Positions 12,701 through 24,292 of a stretch of 64,000 nt of DNA are shown here, piece after piece. Positions within the stretch are counted from its first letter, which is position 1. Each line of letters starts with the position of its first letter. The DNA lies in assembly GCA_016858145.1 (NCBI GenBank), contig JAEHOE010000071.1, positions 124,001 to 188,000 of the forward strand, read 5' to 3'. Origin of the DNA: Edaphochlamys debaryana (lineage: Eukaryota > Chlorophyta > Chlorophyceae > Chlamydomonadales). The notes under the pieces were generated by a model that worked only from the letters and a program-made list of their open reading frames with translations, was not told the DNA's origin and made no database searches. The translations under genes and the position numbers were made by a program.

Positions 12701-15700
12701 ATGGGGCGTGCCCGGAGCGGGGTCGCGGGAGGGAGCTACCTGGTGCCGCTGCTGGTGGGAGGGGCCATTACGGGGCCTTCAGGGGTCTTCAGGGCGTCTT
12801 CGAGGGGGAAGGCGCTTCCTAACCCCCTTCTCCCACAAACCCCCACCCTCGGTCCTCTCCGAGGACCCAGGCCCTGCTCATGGTCCAAACCTAGCCTCAC
12901 CCCGCTTCCCTTCTCCCTGCCCCTCTCCCTCCCCTTTCCCTCCCCTATCCCCCCCCTGTCAGGCCCTGTCCGAGGACCCCGACGCCACCGCCCTGCTCAT
13001 GTTCCCCACTAAGGCCCTGGCGCAGGACCAGCTGAGGGCGATTCGGGGCATGCTGGCGGCGGCCTTTGGGGGCGGAGAAGGGGGCGGAGGAGGGGAGGGG
13101 GGCGGCGGCGGCTGGTCTGGGGGCGGCTACGTACCCGCGGCAGAGGTGGGAAGTTGATGGGTTGGGGAGAGGGGATGGGTTTGGCGAGCGGGGTTATGGG
13201 GAGGAGAGCTGCGGGACCAGGCTTCAGGTCCGCGGTGCTCCAGTGACGAGCCTTTGATGTGCCGTACAGGTGTACGACGGTGACACGGCCATGTGCGACC
13301 GGGCCGACATCAAGGAGCGGGCGCAGGTACGACTCCGTACTCCACCAACCGTGCTTGTCTTCCCGCATGTGCCCTTCTCCTGATCTTCTGCTATTCCTTA
13401 CCCGCGTCCCTGGTTGCTGATAGGCCCTGCTCGCTCCCCCCCCGCCCCCGCACCCCTCTCGCCCCCTCGGGCCCCCACCCCACCCGCTACATAGGTGGTG
13501 CTGACTAATCCCGACATGCTGCACGTGTCACTGCTGCCCGGGCACCGCGGCTTCGCCCGGCTGCTGGCCAAGCTGGCCCTAGTGGTGGTGGACGAGGGAC
13601 ACGCGTACAAGGGTGAGTCAGCAGCAGGCCCAGGCAGGCCCAGGCAGGCCCAGGCAGGCCCAGCATGGTCTTCTGGGTCGGGTCCAGGGAGGCTGCCGGC
13701 TGGACTTACTTGTACTGGTGGATGATGGGGTGGGTTGAATGGTGCCATGGCCTGACTTCGCATGCTTTTCACCCTGTGATTGCGAGACTGATCATCCCAC
13801 CTCCTCCCTTTCCACCCTGCAGGCGTCTTCGGCTGCCACACCGCCATGGTCCTCCGACGCCTGTCCCGCCTCTGCCACCACGTGTACGGCAGGTGAGTCA
13901 TGCGTTCCGTTCAGCGCGTCACGTTGCCTCTTCGTCACCACATGTTTCTCAATTCCCTCTATTCCCTTTACTCATGTGACGTGCTGTCTCACCCACACCC
14001 CATCCCCCGCCCTCCCTGCTGTGGCCTGTCCCCAGTGACCCACGGTTCATCATGACCAGCGCAACCGTGGCCAACCCGCGCCAGGTGGGTGGGCAGAGAA
14101 TGGAAAGCGGTTGTAAGGGTTGCAAGAGCGGGAGCGTGCATGCCTGGAACATGGATTTCCTTACGTCCCCCCTCCCAACCCCCAACCCCACCCGCAGCTG
14201 GCGGAGACGCTCTTCGGCTGCTGCTGCCGACCCGACCCCACCGGCCCTGCGCCAGCCGCAACCCCCGCTGGCATCGGTCTGGATACTGCCAGCGGCGACT
14301 CAGGCGGCGGTGAGCAGGGGGATGAAGGCGGCGGCGAAGACGGCGGCGGTGGCAGCGGCGGCAGCGGCGGCAGTAGCAGTCGGGTGTGCCTGGTGGGGCC
14401 GGAGCAGGACGGCTCGCCCTGCGCGCCGCGCCGCTTCGTGCTGTGGAACCCGCCCCTCACGGAGGAGGCGCAGGCGGAGCTCGCCAAGCGCCGGGGGGCC
14501 CGACCCACATCGCAGAAGCAGCAGCGGCAGCGGCAGCAGCAGCAGGGGAGGCAGCATCAGGACGCAGCAGCGGAGGGAGGCAAAGGCGACGGAGGCGAGG
14601 ACGAGTTTGAGGATGTGGAAGGCGGCGACGGAGAGGGGGAGGCAGGCGTGGACGGCGCGCCGCGCGGAGTGCGGCTGCTGTCCCGCACCAACGCCCGCAA
14701 GGCTGCTCGGCCAACCGTCAACGCTCGCAAGGCCGCATTACGTAAGGCGCTGCTGGAGGCGCAGTCCGCCCGCCGCCGCGCGCCGGCGCTCGCGCGGGAG
14801 CGCCTGGCGGCGGCCGCCGCCGTCGCCGCCGACATGGTCCTCTCTCGAGCCGCCGGCGGCGCCGCCACCGCCGCCGGCCCTGCAGCTGCCACCGCCGGGG
14901 CCATGGGTCCTTTGGGGCCCCACCCGGGCCCGCCTGGGCCCCAGGTGGGCCTGCTGGACGACGTGGTGGCGGCGGTGGTGGCGGACGTCCCCCGGCGGCT
15001 GCTCAAGCAGGCCGTGTTCGGGGGGGGCCTGGGCAGCAGCCCGCACCGGCGGCGGGCGGCGGAGGGGGCGGTGCGGGACATGGCGTCGACGGCGGCCGCT
15101 GCCGGCCCCCGACCTGGATCTGGGTCAGGATCTGGATCTAGATCTGGATTGCGCGGTGGATCGATGCTGGAACCCGTGACCGGGAGCGCTGTGGGGCCCA
15201 GTGTCGGGCCTTCCGCCCAATCCGAAGGGGCTGCCGGTACGGCTACCGGTACGCCTACCGGTACGGCTGCTGCCGATGCAGGAGGAGACGTCGCAACGGC
15301 GGCGGGGCCAGTGGACATCAAACCTGATCCAGAAACCGTTACCGCGGCAGTCGACCCAGGAGCGGCCGGGGCGCCGCCGCCGCTTCCAGCTCCCCGGCCG
15401 AGGCCCGTGACCCTGCCAACCGGCGCTGGCGGCGGAGGCGGAGGCGGAGGAAGAGGCGGCGGCGGAGGAAGAGGCGCTGGCGGTGCCACGGCCTCAGCAG
15501 ACGCCGCAACACTTGCCAGAATGGCGCGTGCGGCCCTCTCCGCCGCTGCCGACGCCCCAAGGCCCGATGCCGCCTCGATCACGCTCCGCCGCCGCCCGCC
15601 GCCGTCAGCCCCTGGCGGCGGCGGCGGCGGCGGCGCCGATGATGACGGGGTCAGTGACCTGCGGCGGCGGGGCTTCGTCCGCGGCGGAGGCGGTAGCCTG

Positions 15701-18700
15701 GCGGCGGCGTCCGCGGCTCTTGGTCTTCCGTCGTACGACGACTCGGGGGCGGCGGTGGCGGCCGCCGCCGCCACGGATCCTGCCCTGATCTCCCAGGTGC
15801 TGGCTCGCTTGCCGCGGACTTTGGTCAACGCCTTTTCAGATCGGTCGTACGCGCTCGAGGGCCACCATCCAGATATAGGATCTGGACACCTTGCTGAATC
15901 CGCTCCTGCTGAAGCGGCGGCGGCTGCAGGCGGCAGCGGCGACGCAGCCTCCGCACTACAGGCCCAGGCCCAGGCCCAGGACCCGCCCGGCCCAGGCGAG
16001 GCCCCACTGCCGACCGCCCCTAGGGAGCTGCACGGAGCTGCCGGGGTGTCGCTGGACCAGGTGCGTGGTACGACCGTACGGCTGCCGGTACGGCAATGTT
16101 GCATCCTGATCGGCTGCTGGTGACGGGAGTGCTGGTTGGTGCGGCCTTGTGCGTTTAAGCTTCCCCAATGCACCCCACTGCCATCCCCTCCCTTGCCCTC
16201 ACCGCAGCGCCGGGAGTCGCCCATCGTGGAGATGGCACTGCTGTTTGCGGAGGCTGTGCAGGTGGGGGCGGGGTCCATGCAACGTGCTACAATATCCCGG
16301 GTCGGCTGGGGATGCGGATGGGGTCGGGCGGTGTGGGCAGGGGGGCGTGTGTCCATGTGTGCGAAGGAACGCCCGTTAGGGCGGGGGTCCTTGTAAAGCT
16401 TTGTGTGGGCGGGGCTAAAGCGCGAGTGGGGATGGCCAATGTGGGGATGGCTGATTCCCCAAAACACGTGTGGAGGCGTCGCCCGCGGACCGGCTGTTCG
16501 CTGAGGCGGTGCAGGTGGGGGCACTGGGGGTGGGGACCCGGTCGGGTCAAAGCGCCTGCCCATGTGCACGCACCGGGCCTCCTACCGGCATCAACCCTTC
16601 CCGCCCTCCCTCTCCACCCCCCACTCCACCCTCCTCCTACCAGCACGGCTGCCGCACGCTGGCCTTCTGCAAGAGCCGCAAGCTGTCGGAGCTGGTGCTG
16701 GCCTACAGCCGGGAGACCCTGGCCAGCAGCGCACCCGAGCTGGTGGAGCGGATCAAGGTACGGCAGCCGTACGGCAGTTGTCGTTGCCGTACGATGAGGC
16801 GGCGCTTCTCTCTCTCGCCCCTCTTTTCCAGCCCAACCACACCGGCTACTCCCCTCTTGAGCGCCGGTCCATGGCGGCACACGCAAGGCCCATACACACA
16901 CGCTCCCCGCCCCTTTCCTTTCCCCCTCTCCCTCCCCCAGGTCTACCGCGCCGGCTACTCCCCTCTTGAGCGCCGCTCCATGGAGGCGGCGCTGCACTCG
17001 GGGGAGCTGCGGGGGCTGGCGGCCACCAACGCCCTGGAGCTGGGGGTGGACGTGGGGGGACTGGACGTGACGCTGTGAGTGCCGTACCGGTATCGTACGG
17101 CAGAGATTTGCCGTGGGGATCAGTCGTGGCTGTCGTGGTTACGCTTCACGGGGCTCTTGAGTGCGCGGCGTCCGTCCTGTGCGTGGCTGACCCTCGCCCG
17201 CGCTCATGCACATACACACACGTCTTACCCCCCCTCCATCCGCCCCCATACACACACGTTTCACCCCCCTGCCCCCCGATCCCCCCAGGCACCTGGGCTT
17301 CCCCGGCTCCGTGGCCTCCCTGCGGCAGCAGGCGGGCCGCGCGGGCCGCCGCGAGCGCGAGTCGCTGTCCCTGCTGGTGGGCTTCGACGGGCCCCTGGAC
17401 CAGCACTTCATGCGGCACCCGGGGCAGCTGTTCGGGCGGCCGGTGGAGAGCGTGAGAGTGAGAGGGGGAGGGAGGGACGGGGAAGCGTGGGGAAGGCCAG
17501 AGGGAGGGGGACAGGGGGCGGAGGGATGACGGGGGCGAAGCGAGAGGGGATGTTGGTGGCCGCAATGCAGGCGATGAAGGGTTACGGTAATGCCGCCTCT
17601 CCCACCCCTAAGCCCCCCCTCCCACCCCTCCCCCAGGTGGACGTGCACAACCTGGACGTGCTGACTCAGCACCTGGCCTGCGCCGCCCTGGAGCACCCCC
17701 TGGTGGAGGAGCAGGTGGGGGGGTAGGGGGGGTAGGGGAGATACTACCGGGGCTCAGGCGTTCCGGGAGCTCGTCCCCCAGGCTCCCCTGCAACGGCAAT
17801 GCATCATGCCGATACCCACTGGCTCGTCTTCCTCCTCTCCTTATCCGTTAGTAGCCCCCGCTTGCAAGATGAGTTCCGTCCCAACCATCCCACCCCCCAG
17901 GACCTGCCCTTCTTCGGCCCCCGGCTCCGCCCCGCCGCCCAGCGCCTCATCGCCGCCGGCATCGTATCGCGGCGGCCCCTGGCGCTCCTGCCACCCCCTC
18001 CGGCCCAGCGGCCGCCGCCGCCGACTCAGCACTGGCAGGCGGCGGCCGGCTGGCAGCAGCAGGGGGGGTCGCAGGGGCCGGCTCAGGAGGGCCTGCATCA
18101 GCAGCAGATGGAGTGGCAGCCGCAGGGAAGGGATCAGGGGGGCCAGCAGTGGGGCCAGGGGCAGCCGCAGGGGGGGCAGGGCGACCAGTGGCCGCAGCAG
18201 GAGCGTCAAGGGTCGCACCCGCCCATCCAGGGGGGGCAGCAGGGGCCGTACCTGCCGGGCGGCGCGGTCCAGACGACAGAGTGGCAGCAGGGGCCGTGGC
18301 AGGCGCATCCACCGCCCACGTGGGGACAGCCAGGGCAGCCAGGGCAGCCGGGGCCTTGGCCCGGGGCCCCGGCTGGGCAGCTCGGGGCCTGGCCGCCCCC
18401 CGCCTTCCGCCCCCCCTCCGCGCCGCTGGTCTACTGCGGCCCCCGCGACGACCCCGCCCGCCTCATCTGCCTCCGCTCCGTGGACCCCGACCGGTTCGTG
18501 GTGTGGGACGAGACCACGCGCATGCCCCTCGAGGAGATCGAGGCCAACAAGGCCTTCTACCAGGTGAGGCCGGACCTCTTGATACTTCTTTCATGCCAAC
18601 ACCACTCCCACAGATTACATTCTACGGATAGCTGGCATGAGCCGGGGCTGTTGCCGTGGGAGGGAACTGACGCCATACACCACGAATGCAACACGAATCC

Positions 18701-21290
18701 CTACTCGTTGACTGGTTGCCGTACAGGTGTACGACGGTGCGGTTTATCTGTTCCAGGGCCGGCCGTATCTGGTGAGTCAGATGCTGGGGAGGAGTGGGAG
18801 GGGAGAGGTCCCCGCACACACGTACGGTGCGGGCTCTTGGGTGATATGGGTGATGTGGTGAATTGGGTACGGCGTATGGGAGAGCAGGGGCGTCATGCGC
18901 GATGCCCTTGGCGCCCGTACGTTTTGCGCTGGGTGATCCTCCCTGCAACATCTTCCCCCCGCCCCCCCCCGTTGCTCTATGCCTGTCCCCTTACCTCCAC
19001 CCCTGTCAGGTCAAGCGGCTGCACCTAGGGGAGAAGGTGGCGGTTGTACGGCCCGCGGATCTCAAGTACTTCACCAAGCTGCGGGACTACACCGAGGTGC
19101 ACGTGACCGGTTAGTACGGCTCACTTGTACGATGTGTACGATGTGTGTGACAACCGTACATGAACGCATCTGTTACCGAGGCAGCACACGTCCATCTCAC
19201 CCTCCCAGCGCTTTGCCTTTCCTTTGCCGTCCCCTCTAGCTCCATCCAACCCCTGTGTCCCGGGCCCTTCCCTCCACCAACGCCCAGGCTGCCGAGTGGC
19301 CTACCCCGGCCTCCACGCCCCCGCCAAGCCCAAGCCCCCGGCCGACGCCGCCGACCTCTCTAGCGGCGGCGGGGGCAGTGGCGCAAGCCCCGACGGCGGA
19401 CCGCACCCTGACGGCGCCGCCGTCGCTGCCGCCGCAGGCGCTGACGGCGGAGGCCCAGGCCCGGGCCTGGGCGGTGCTCTCGCGGCAGGGCCCTCGCCCG
19501 CTGCCGCTGAGCTTCTGGCCGATGCGGGCCCAGATGAGGGCGCATCAGTCCCCGTCGCCGTGCCGGCCACCAGGTATGCACGGGTGACCCCGGGGCCCTC
19601 CAGCCCTTCGGTTGCCAACGTGGCCTTTGGCGTCAATGAGCAGTTTATATATCTATGGCATTATGACACGAACCCGGCAACCGAAACCTATCCCTTTCCC
19701 GCAGCGGGTGCTGCGAGAGCGCGATCGTGGCGGTTCGCTACCTGGGCTTCTTCCGGGTCTGGCAGGTGGGTCGGAACGACAAAAACTGGGGCGGGGTTTG
19801 TGCAGCGGCGTGTTATTCGAAGAGAGCCAATGTCTGCTCTTGGCCATGCAATACGGCCGAGGTCTGGCAGGTGGGTTGAAGCGACGGAAGTGGCGGGAGT
19901 GGCGGGGGCAAGAGAGGTGACGCGATGAGGTGTGGTGAGGCGATAAGGGGCCAGGGTGGAACGGCACACTGCTGAAGTCCTGCCAAGAACTCTTCTCACC
20001 TTGGCATCCTCCCATCCTCCTCCCCCCGCCTTTCAGGGGTCCAACAAGGTCTTTGACGCGGTGGACCTGTTCCTGCCGGATGTGGTGTACGACACACAGG
20101 TGAGGGACTGAACGGCAAAGACCAGGGTCAGGCGTTCCCACAGGCCCCAGCCGCCACCCCGCCCTCCCCCTGCATCCCTGCATCCCTGCTCCCTTACCCC
20201 CCAGCCCCCTCACCCCCTCCAACCCCTCCTCACCCCCTCCAACCCCTCCTCACCCCCTCCAACCCCTCCTCACCCCCCCCCCCCCACACACACACACACC
20301 CGCCCCACCCCAGGCCGCCTACGTCCGCGTGCCCCCCTCCGCGCGCCGCGAGTGCTCCGCCCGCGGCCTGTCCTTCCGCGAGGGCTGCCACGGCGCCAAC
20401 CACGCACTGCTCAACGTGGCACCGATCTACCTCAGCGCCAACCCCAACGACCTGGGAACAGGTGCGGCATGGCTGGGTGGGGTGCATGGGGGCTGGGGCC
20501 TGGTGGGAGGTGCGCGGGTCTGGGTGAGAGATATGGCAGATGGGCACCGAGGGATGCCAGAACCCTTCACTTCCCTCCTCTCCTAAACGCAGAGTGCGAC
20601 AACCCGTACGACACGCGGTACCGCATCGAGCGGCTGCTGATGTACGACAAGCACCGGGGCGGCATGGTGGGTGCGTGGCAAGGTCTCGGGAGCGAGGGGG
20701 GCTCCGCAACGTTCCTAACCTTTTAGCTACCTCAGCCCTCTACCCCCTTGCCTCCCTGCTCCCTCTACCCCCCCTGACAGGGCCTGTCTGCGGCCGCCGC
20801 CCCCCTGCTGCCCCTAATGTTGGAGGCAGCCTACGCCCGAGTGGCGGAGTGCGACTGCCCCTACCCGGCAGGATGCCCGGGCTGCGTGCAGGTGGGGCAT
20901 GCAAGGCTTCCCGGTTCCCCTCCTGCCCCCAACTTCCCAAGCTACCCCCTTCCCCTTAAGCTCAAGCACAATCCCCTTGCCCTTGGCCTAGGTAGGTAGG
21001 CCCTCCTCCCTCCTCATCAACCCTCCCATCTTTCCAACCTCTCTGCCCTCCCCCAACCCCCAACCCCCAACCCCCACCACCCCTCCACCCCCGCTCCCCA
21101 GCACCTCGAGTGCGCCAACTACAACGCCGTGCTGAGTAAGGCGGGGGCCGAGGTGGTGCTGAGGCACGTGCGGGCGCAGGAGCGGGAGCACGCGGCGGCG
21201 GTGGCGCAGGCGCGGGCGGAGAGGGAGCGGAAGCGGGAGCAGGGGCAGGGGCAGGGGCTGCTGGGGCTGGTGGAGGGGAGGGGGTGGTAG
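6789..21290 (+). CDS. HRQ1: HRQ1-type DEAH/RecQ4-like DNA helicase with ubiquitin-like N-terminus and DUF1998 zinc domain
   Basis: 31 exons in continuous phase give about 2930 aa: 6789-6926, 7029-7091, 7260-9398, 9638-10242, 10503-10612, 10895-10961, 11107-11574, 11803-11887, 12029-12157, 12281-12646, 12963-13145, 13270-13326, 13495-13612, 13823-13892, 14036-14084, 14198-16060, 16208-16261, 16644-16757, 16941-17074, 17289-17451, 17637-17714, 17901-18563, 18727-18771, 19010-19109, 19288-19573, 19705-19765, 20037-20099, 20314-20461, 20593-20666, 20781-20891, 21102-21290. Exons 1-2 encode a ubiquitin-like fold ([12 protein letters not shown] to LGPNDFL). Helicase motifs: I TASGKS, Ia [64 protein letters not shown]. 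The C-terminal DUF1998 region has clustered cysteines ([13 protein letters not shown]). In fungi and plants HRQ1 is a 3'-5' helicase in crosslink repair. Exons 3, 16 and 22 add huge low-complexity inserts, so the protein is far longer than usual HRQ1. Confidence 0.93.
10755..10773. repeat. CA dinucleotide microsatellite
   Basis: A run of nine to ten CA units in HRQ1 intron 5. A similar short CA run occurs near 20286-20298 just before exon 28. Confidence 0.85.
20197..20277. repeat. Pyrimidine minisatellite of about 20 bp before an HRQ1 acceptor
   Basis: About four copies of a C-rich unit (caacccctcctcaccccctc) lie in the intron before exon 28. They form an unusually long pyrimidine tract upstream of the cag acceptor at 20311-20313. 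Confidence 0.8.
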
Positions 21291-22111
21291 GGAACTGCCA
21301 GTTTTCAGTGTGCGGGTTAGTGTTGGAGGGTAGAGCCCAACCCCGGGGTAGGTGCCTAGCCGCCGGGCGGGGTCACTGTCACGATGAGTCTCAAGCAACG
21401 CCCCACGAAGCGGCGGCGCCCAACCCATGGGGCGTTGCTTCGTGGGGCGTGCTTCGTGGGGCGGTGCTTCGTGGGGCGGTGCTTCGTGGGGCGTTAGGCA
21501 ACGAAGGCAACCTGCCGGCAGGCAGAAGGACGGACCCAGCCAATGGGTGGAAGAGCTAGCAGTGTTGGGGAGGGAAGCGTGTGTTGCGTGTTGCCTGAGA
21601 TCATTGGGGCCGTTTACGCTGTACTTGCCAACGGAATTTGTGTCAGCCAAGGCTAAAGCTGTGGAAGCCAAACCTGATAGATCCGAAGAGGGGAAGGCGG
21701 ATGGGCATGCCTTCCTCTGGCGGATTCCTTTCTTTCTGTGAAACATGTGTGGGAATGGGCGATTTACGGGCTGTTCGTACAAGCCATGGAAACGTCGGCA
21801 AGGCGGAGAGCCAGCTGGGGCTAAGGCGTCCGGAACCCGAAAGCCCGAGACGAGAGGGAAAGGCAGGGCCAGGGGGGCTGAAGGGCTGAAGGGACGGGGA
21901 TTGCAAATGGGCTCAAGTAGCTGCGGGGAAAGGACGGGGGAGTGACGGAGCGCGTCTGGAGACGCGGGGGACAGAGGGGGCTCAGGACGAGCATGCGTGC
22001 CTGAACGTGTGGCTTGGGCATGAGCGGCGGAAGGTTCCACCGTCCTCAAGTCCCCCCCGCGACAACTGTGTATGCGTTATTCTTACACACTAGGTGCAAT
22101 ACTCTGCCATA
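21291..22111. other. Intergenic: HRQ1 3' flank and fibrillin promoter
   Basis: No gene seen over about 820 bp. It holds the HRQ1 3' UTR, a hairpin-forming tandem repeat (21390-21500) and the upstream region of the fibrillin gene. Confidence 0.6.
21390..21500. repeat. Short tandem repeat with inverted copy (hairpin)
   Basis: The unit gtgcttcgtggggcg occurs about four times in direct orientation between about 21435 and 21495. An inverted copy (caacgccccacgaagc) stands at about 21398-21413. The transcript or single strand could fold into several alternative stems. Confidence 0.75.
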
Positions 22112-23556
22112 ATGCAGTTAGCTCAGCGGACCTCTGTCGCCCCACCACGCTCATTGCCGACTGCTCGCTCGCGTCAAACCACAGTTAAGGCACGCGCTCT
22201 CTTCTCGCTACCAACACTACCATTCCTTGGTGGAAAGAAGGTCGACAAGGTGGCGCAGCGCGAGGAGGCCAAGGCCGCGCTCCTCGACCGCATCGCGGGC
22301 CTGGAGCGTGGCGTCAAAGCCACCGATGGTAAGAGGGCTTTGTTTTGCTTGTCGTGCGCGTCTGCACCTCACCTTGGAGTTCCACCAACACCGTTGGGCC
22401 ATCCCCTCACCATCCTTCGTCCCCCGCAGAGGACAAGGCCGACGTGGAGCGGCTCGCCTCCGCCCTGGAGAAGCTCAACCCGAGCCCGAAGGCCCTTGAG
22501 GCTCCCGAACTGACCGGCAAGTGGCGACTGCTCTACACGACTTCCGCTTCCATCCTCGGCATCAGTCGGCCCGCCTTCCTGCGCCCCTCCGGGCCCATCT
22601 TCCAGACAATCGGTGAGGAGGGTGTCTCGGGATATGGAGACACAGGAGGTACAGGCACGGCGGCTGGAAGTTCGGGTGGCGGAAGCCTGCAGCGCCTGAG
22701 CAGGCTGGTACTCGGCCGCTCGACAAAATCACGGAACGCCTCACCACGACCACCCCCGCTCCCTCTTGCAGACGCCGGCCTGCTCAAGGCTCGCAACAAC
22801 GAGTCCTGGCCCTTCTACAACTCGGTAAGGGGTTTAGGATTGTGGCGCGCACAGCACTCGTGAAATAGTCCAGCAGCAACGGCAGCGGGGCCACCAAAGG
22901 CCAGCTCAGATTCTTGCATTACCGTATGATAGCGCACCGACATCGGGTGCAGCCCAACCAGCGCCCATCTCCATAACATCACCCTGCCGACATCAGCCCT
23001 TGCCCCCCTCATCTGCCCATCGTCCGCCCATCCCTGCCCACGCCCCTTGCTCGTTCCTCCCTCAACCCCTGCCCCCACCCCCACCCCGTTCCTCCCAACC
23101 CTCCCAATCCCCTACCCAGGTGACCGCCGACCTCACCCCCGTGTCTGTCAACAAGGTCAAGGTGCAGTTCCGCACCTTCCGCATCTTCAACGTCCTCCCC
23201 ATCAAGGCTCCCGAGGCCGCAAAGGGTGAGGCCCCGGACGATGCAGGGAGGGCCAGTCGCCCTCGACAGAGCCGATCAGACACACTCGCAAACCGCCGTG
23301 TTGTGTACCAAAGCGCTGCTCCATTGCATTCTCGGCACCAGACAGCTACGGCACCCCCCTGCCACACCCTACTGCCCCTGGTCTCCGCCCTCCAAAGTTG
23401 ACACCGCAATTAATTCCCCTCATAATCCGCCACTCGCCAGGCGAGCTGGCGGTGACGTACCTGGACGAATCCCTCCGCGTCAGCCGGGGCGACCGGGGCA
23501 ACCTGTTCGTACTCGACATGGCTGACTCATCGGCGCGCCTGACGGGCCAGGAGTGA
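22112..23556 (+). CDS. Plastid lipid-associated protein / fibrillin (PAP family)
   Basis: Five exons (22112-22328, 22430-22612, 22772-22824, 23120-23225, 23441-23556) join in phase to give 224 aa. The start is the first ATG, in an exon whose upstream in-frame region has none. The N-terminus (about 45 aa, rich in Ser/Thr/Arg/Ala) looks like a chloroplast transit peptide. The PAP/fibrillin core follows: helical segment with [15 protein letters not shown], the hallmark [16 protein letters not shown], the beta strands [17 protein letters not shown] and the C-terminal [18 protein letters not shown]. Length matches small thylakoid-type fibrillins. Known family members bind lipids or quinones in plastoglobules or thylakoids; the exact subgroup is not assigned. 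Confidence 0.92.
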
Positions 23557-24292
23557 CGCACGCCGTACGGTTTGTACGGCGGTGGCCAGGCCTCGCCGGG
23601 GGACGGCAGAGGGGAGGAAGATGCGATGGGTGGTGTTCGCCCGGGGGCCAGGGCCCGTCAGCCCACGGCCTCGGCAGTACGGTGCGGCGGCGGAGCTTGC
23701 TGGCGCTGGGGGCAGGTGACGGCGGAGGCGGCTGGGCTGGGCGTCGGCAGCGGCAGCGGCAGCGGCTGGCATTGGGGAGGGCCCCGGCTGCGCCGCCGGC
23801 GCCGTGCCGCTGGCGCTGGGGGCCCGCCTGGCGGCGGCGAGGGCTGCGACGCAGCGGCGGCCAGGAGCCAGGGCCAGGCCGCTCCCTTCGGAGGGGTCGG
23901 AGGGTGGGGGCGGGGTTCGAGGGCGGCGCGCTCGCTGCATCCTCGCTGGGGGCTGGTGAGGCGCCGCGCCTCACAGCCGCCCTCACCCCGCGCCGCGCTT
24001 CGAGGCGGAGAAGCCGGGGCGACCGCACACCTGCTGCGTGTACGAACGACCACTCCGCCGCGGGAAACGGGCTGGCACGGCGGCGCCGCCCGGCGGCGCA
24101 GCCCTGAGCCTGGGGCTGGCACTGGTGGCTGGCACTGAGGCCCTGAGCGGCCGCCGCCGGGGTGACAAGGCCCGGGGCCGGGGTGCGCCTCGACGCTGAG
24201 CCCCAGAGGGCACCCGCCCAGGACGTTGGGGCCTCGGGTGCATCGCCACTCTCGCATCCTCCAAGGGGCCCCCTCGTTGCTCCTTAGGGGCC
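23557..24292. other. Convergent intergenic region (fibrillin and rhomboid 3' flanks)
   Basis: About 735 bp between two stop codons on opposite strands. It is GC-rich and open in several frames, but no splice-supported coding or domain is visible. It should hold both 3' UTRs. Confidence 0.6.

Noticed and set aside
16463..16530. Copy of HRQ1 exon 17 as a functional alternative exon
   Set aside because: No acceptor stands directly before the copied segment, so it is more likely a fossil duplication.
14557..16569. 670-codon minus-strand frame
   Set aside because: Antisense to HRQ1 exon 16 insert, crosses real exon boundaries and has no domain.
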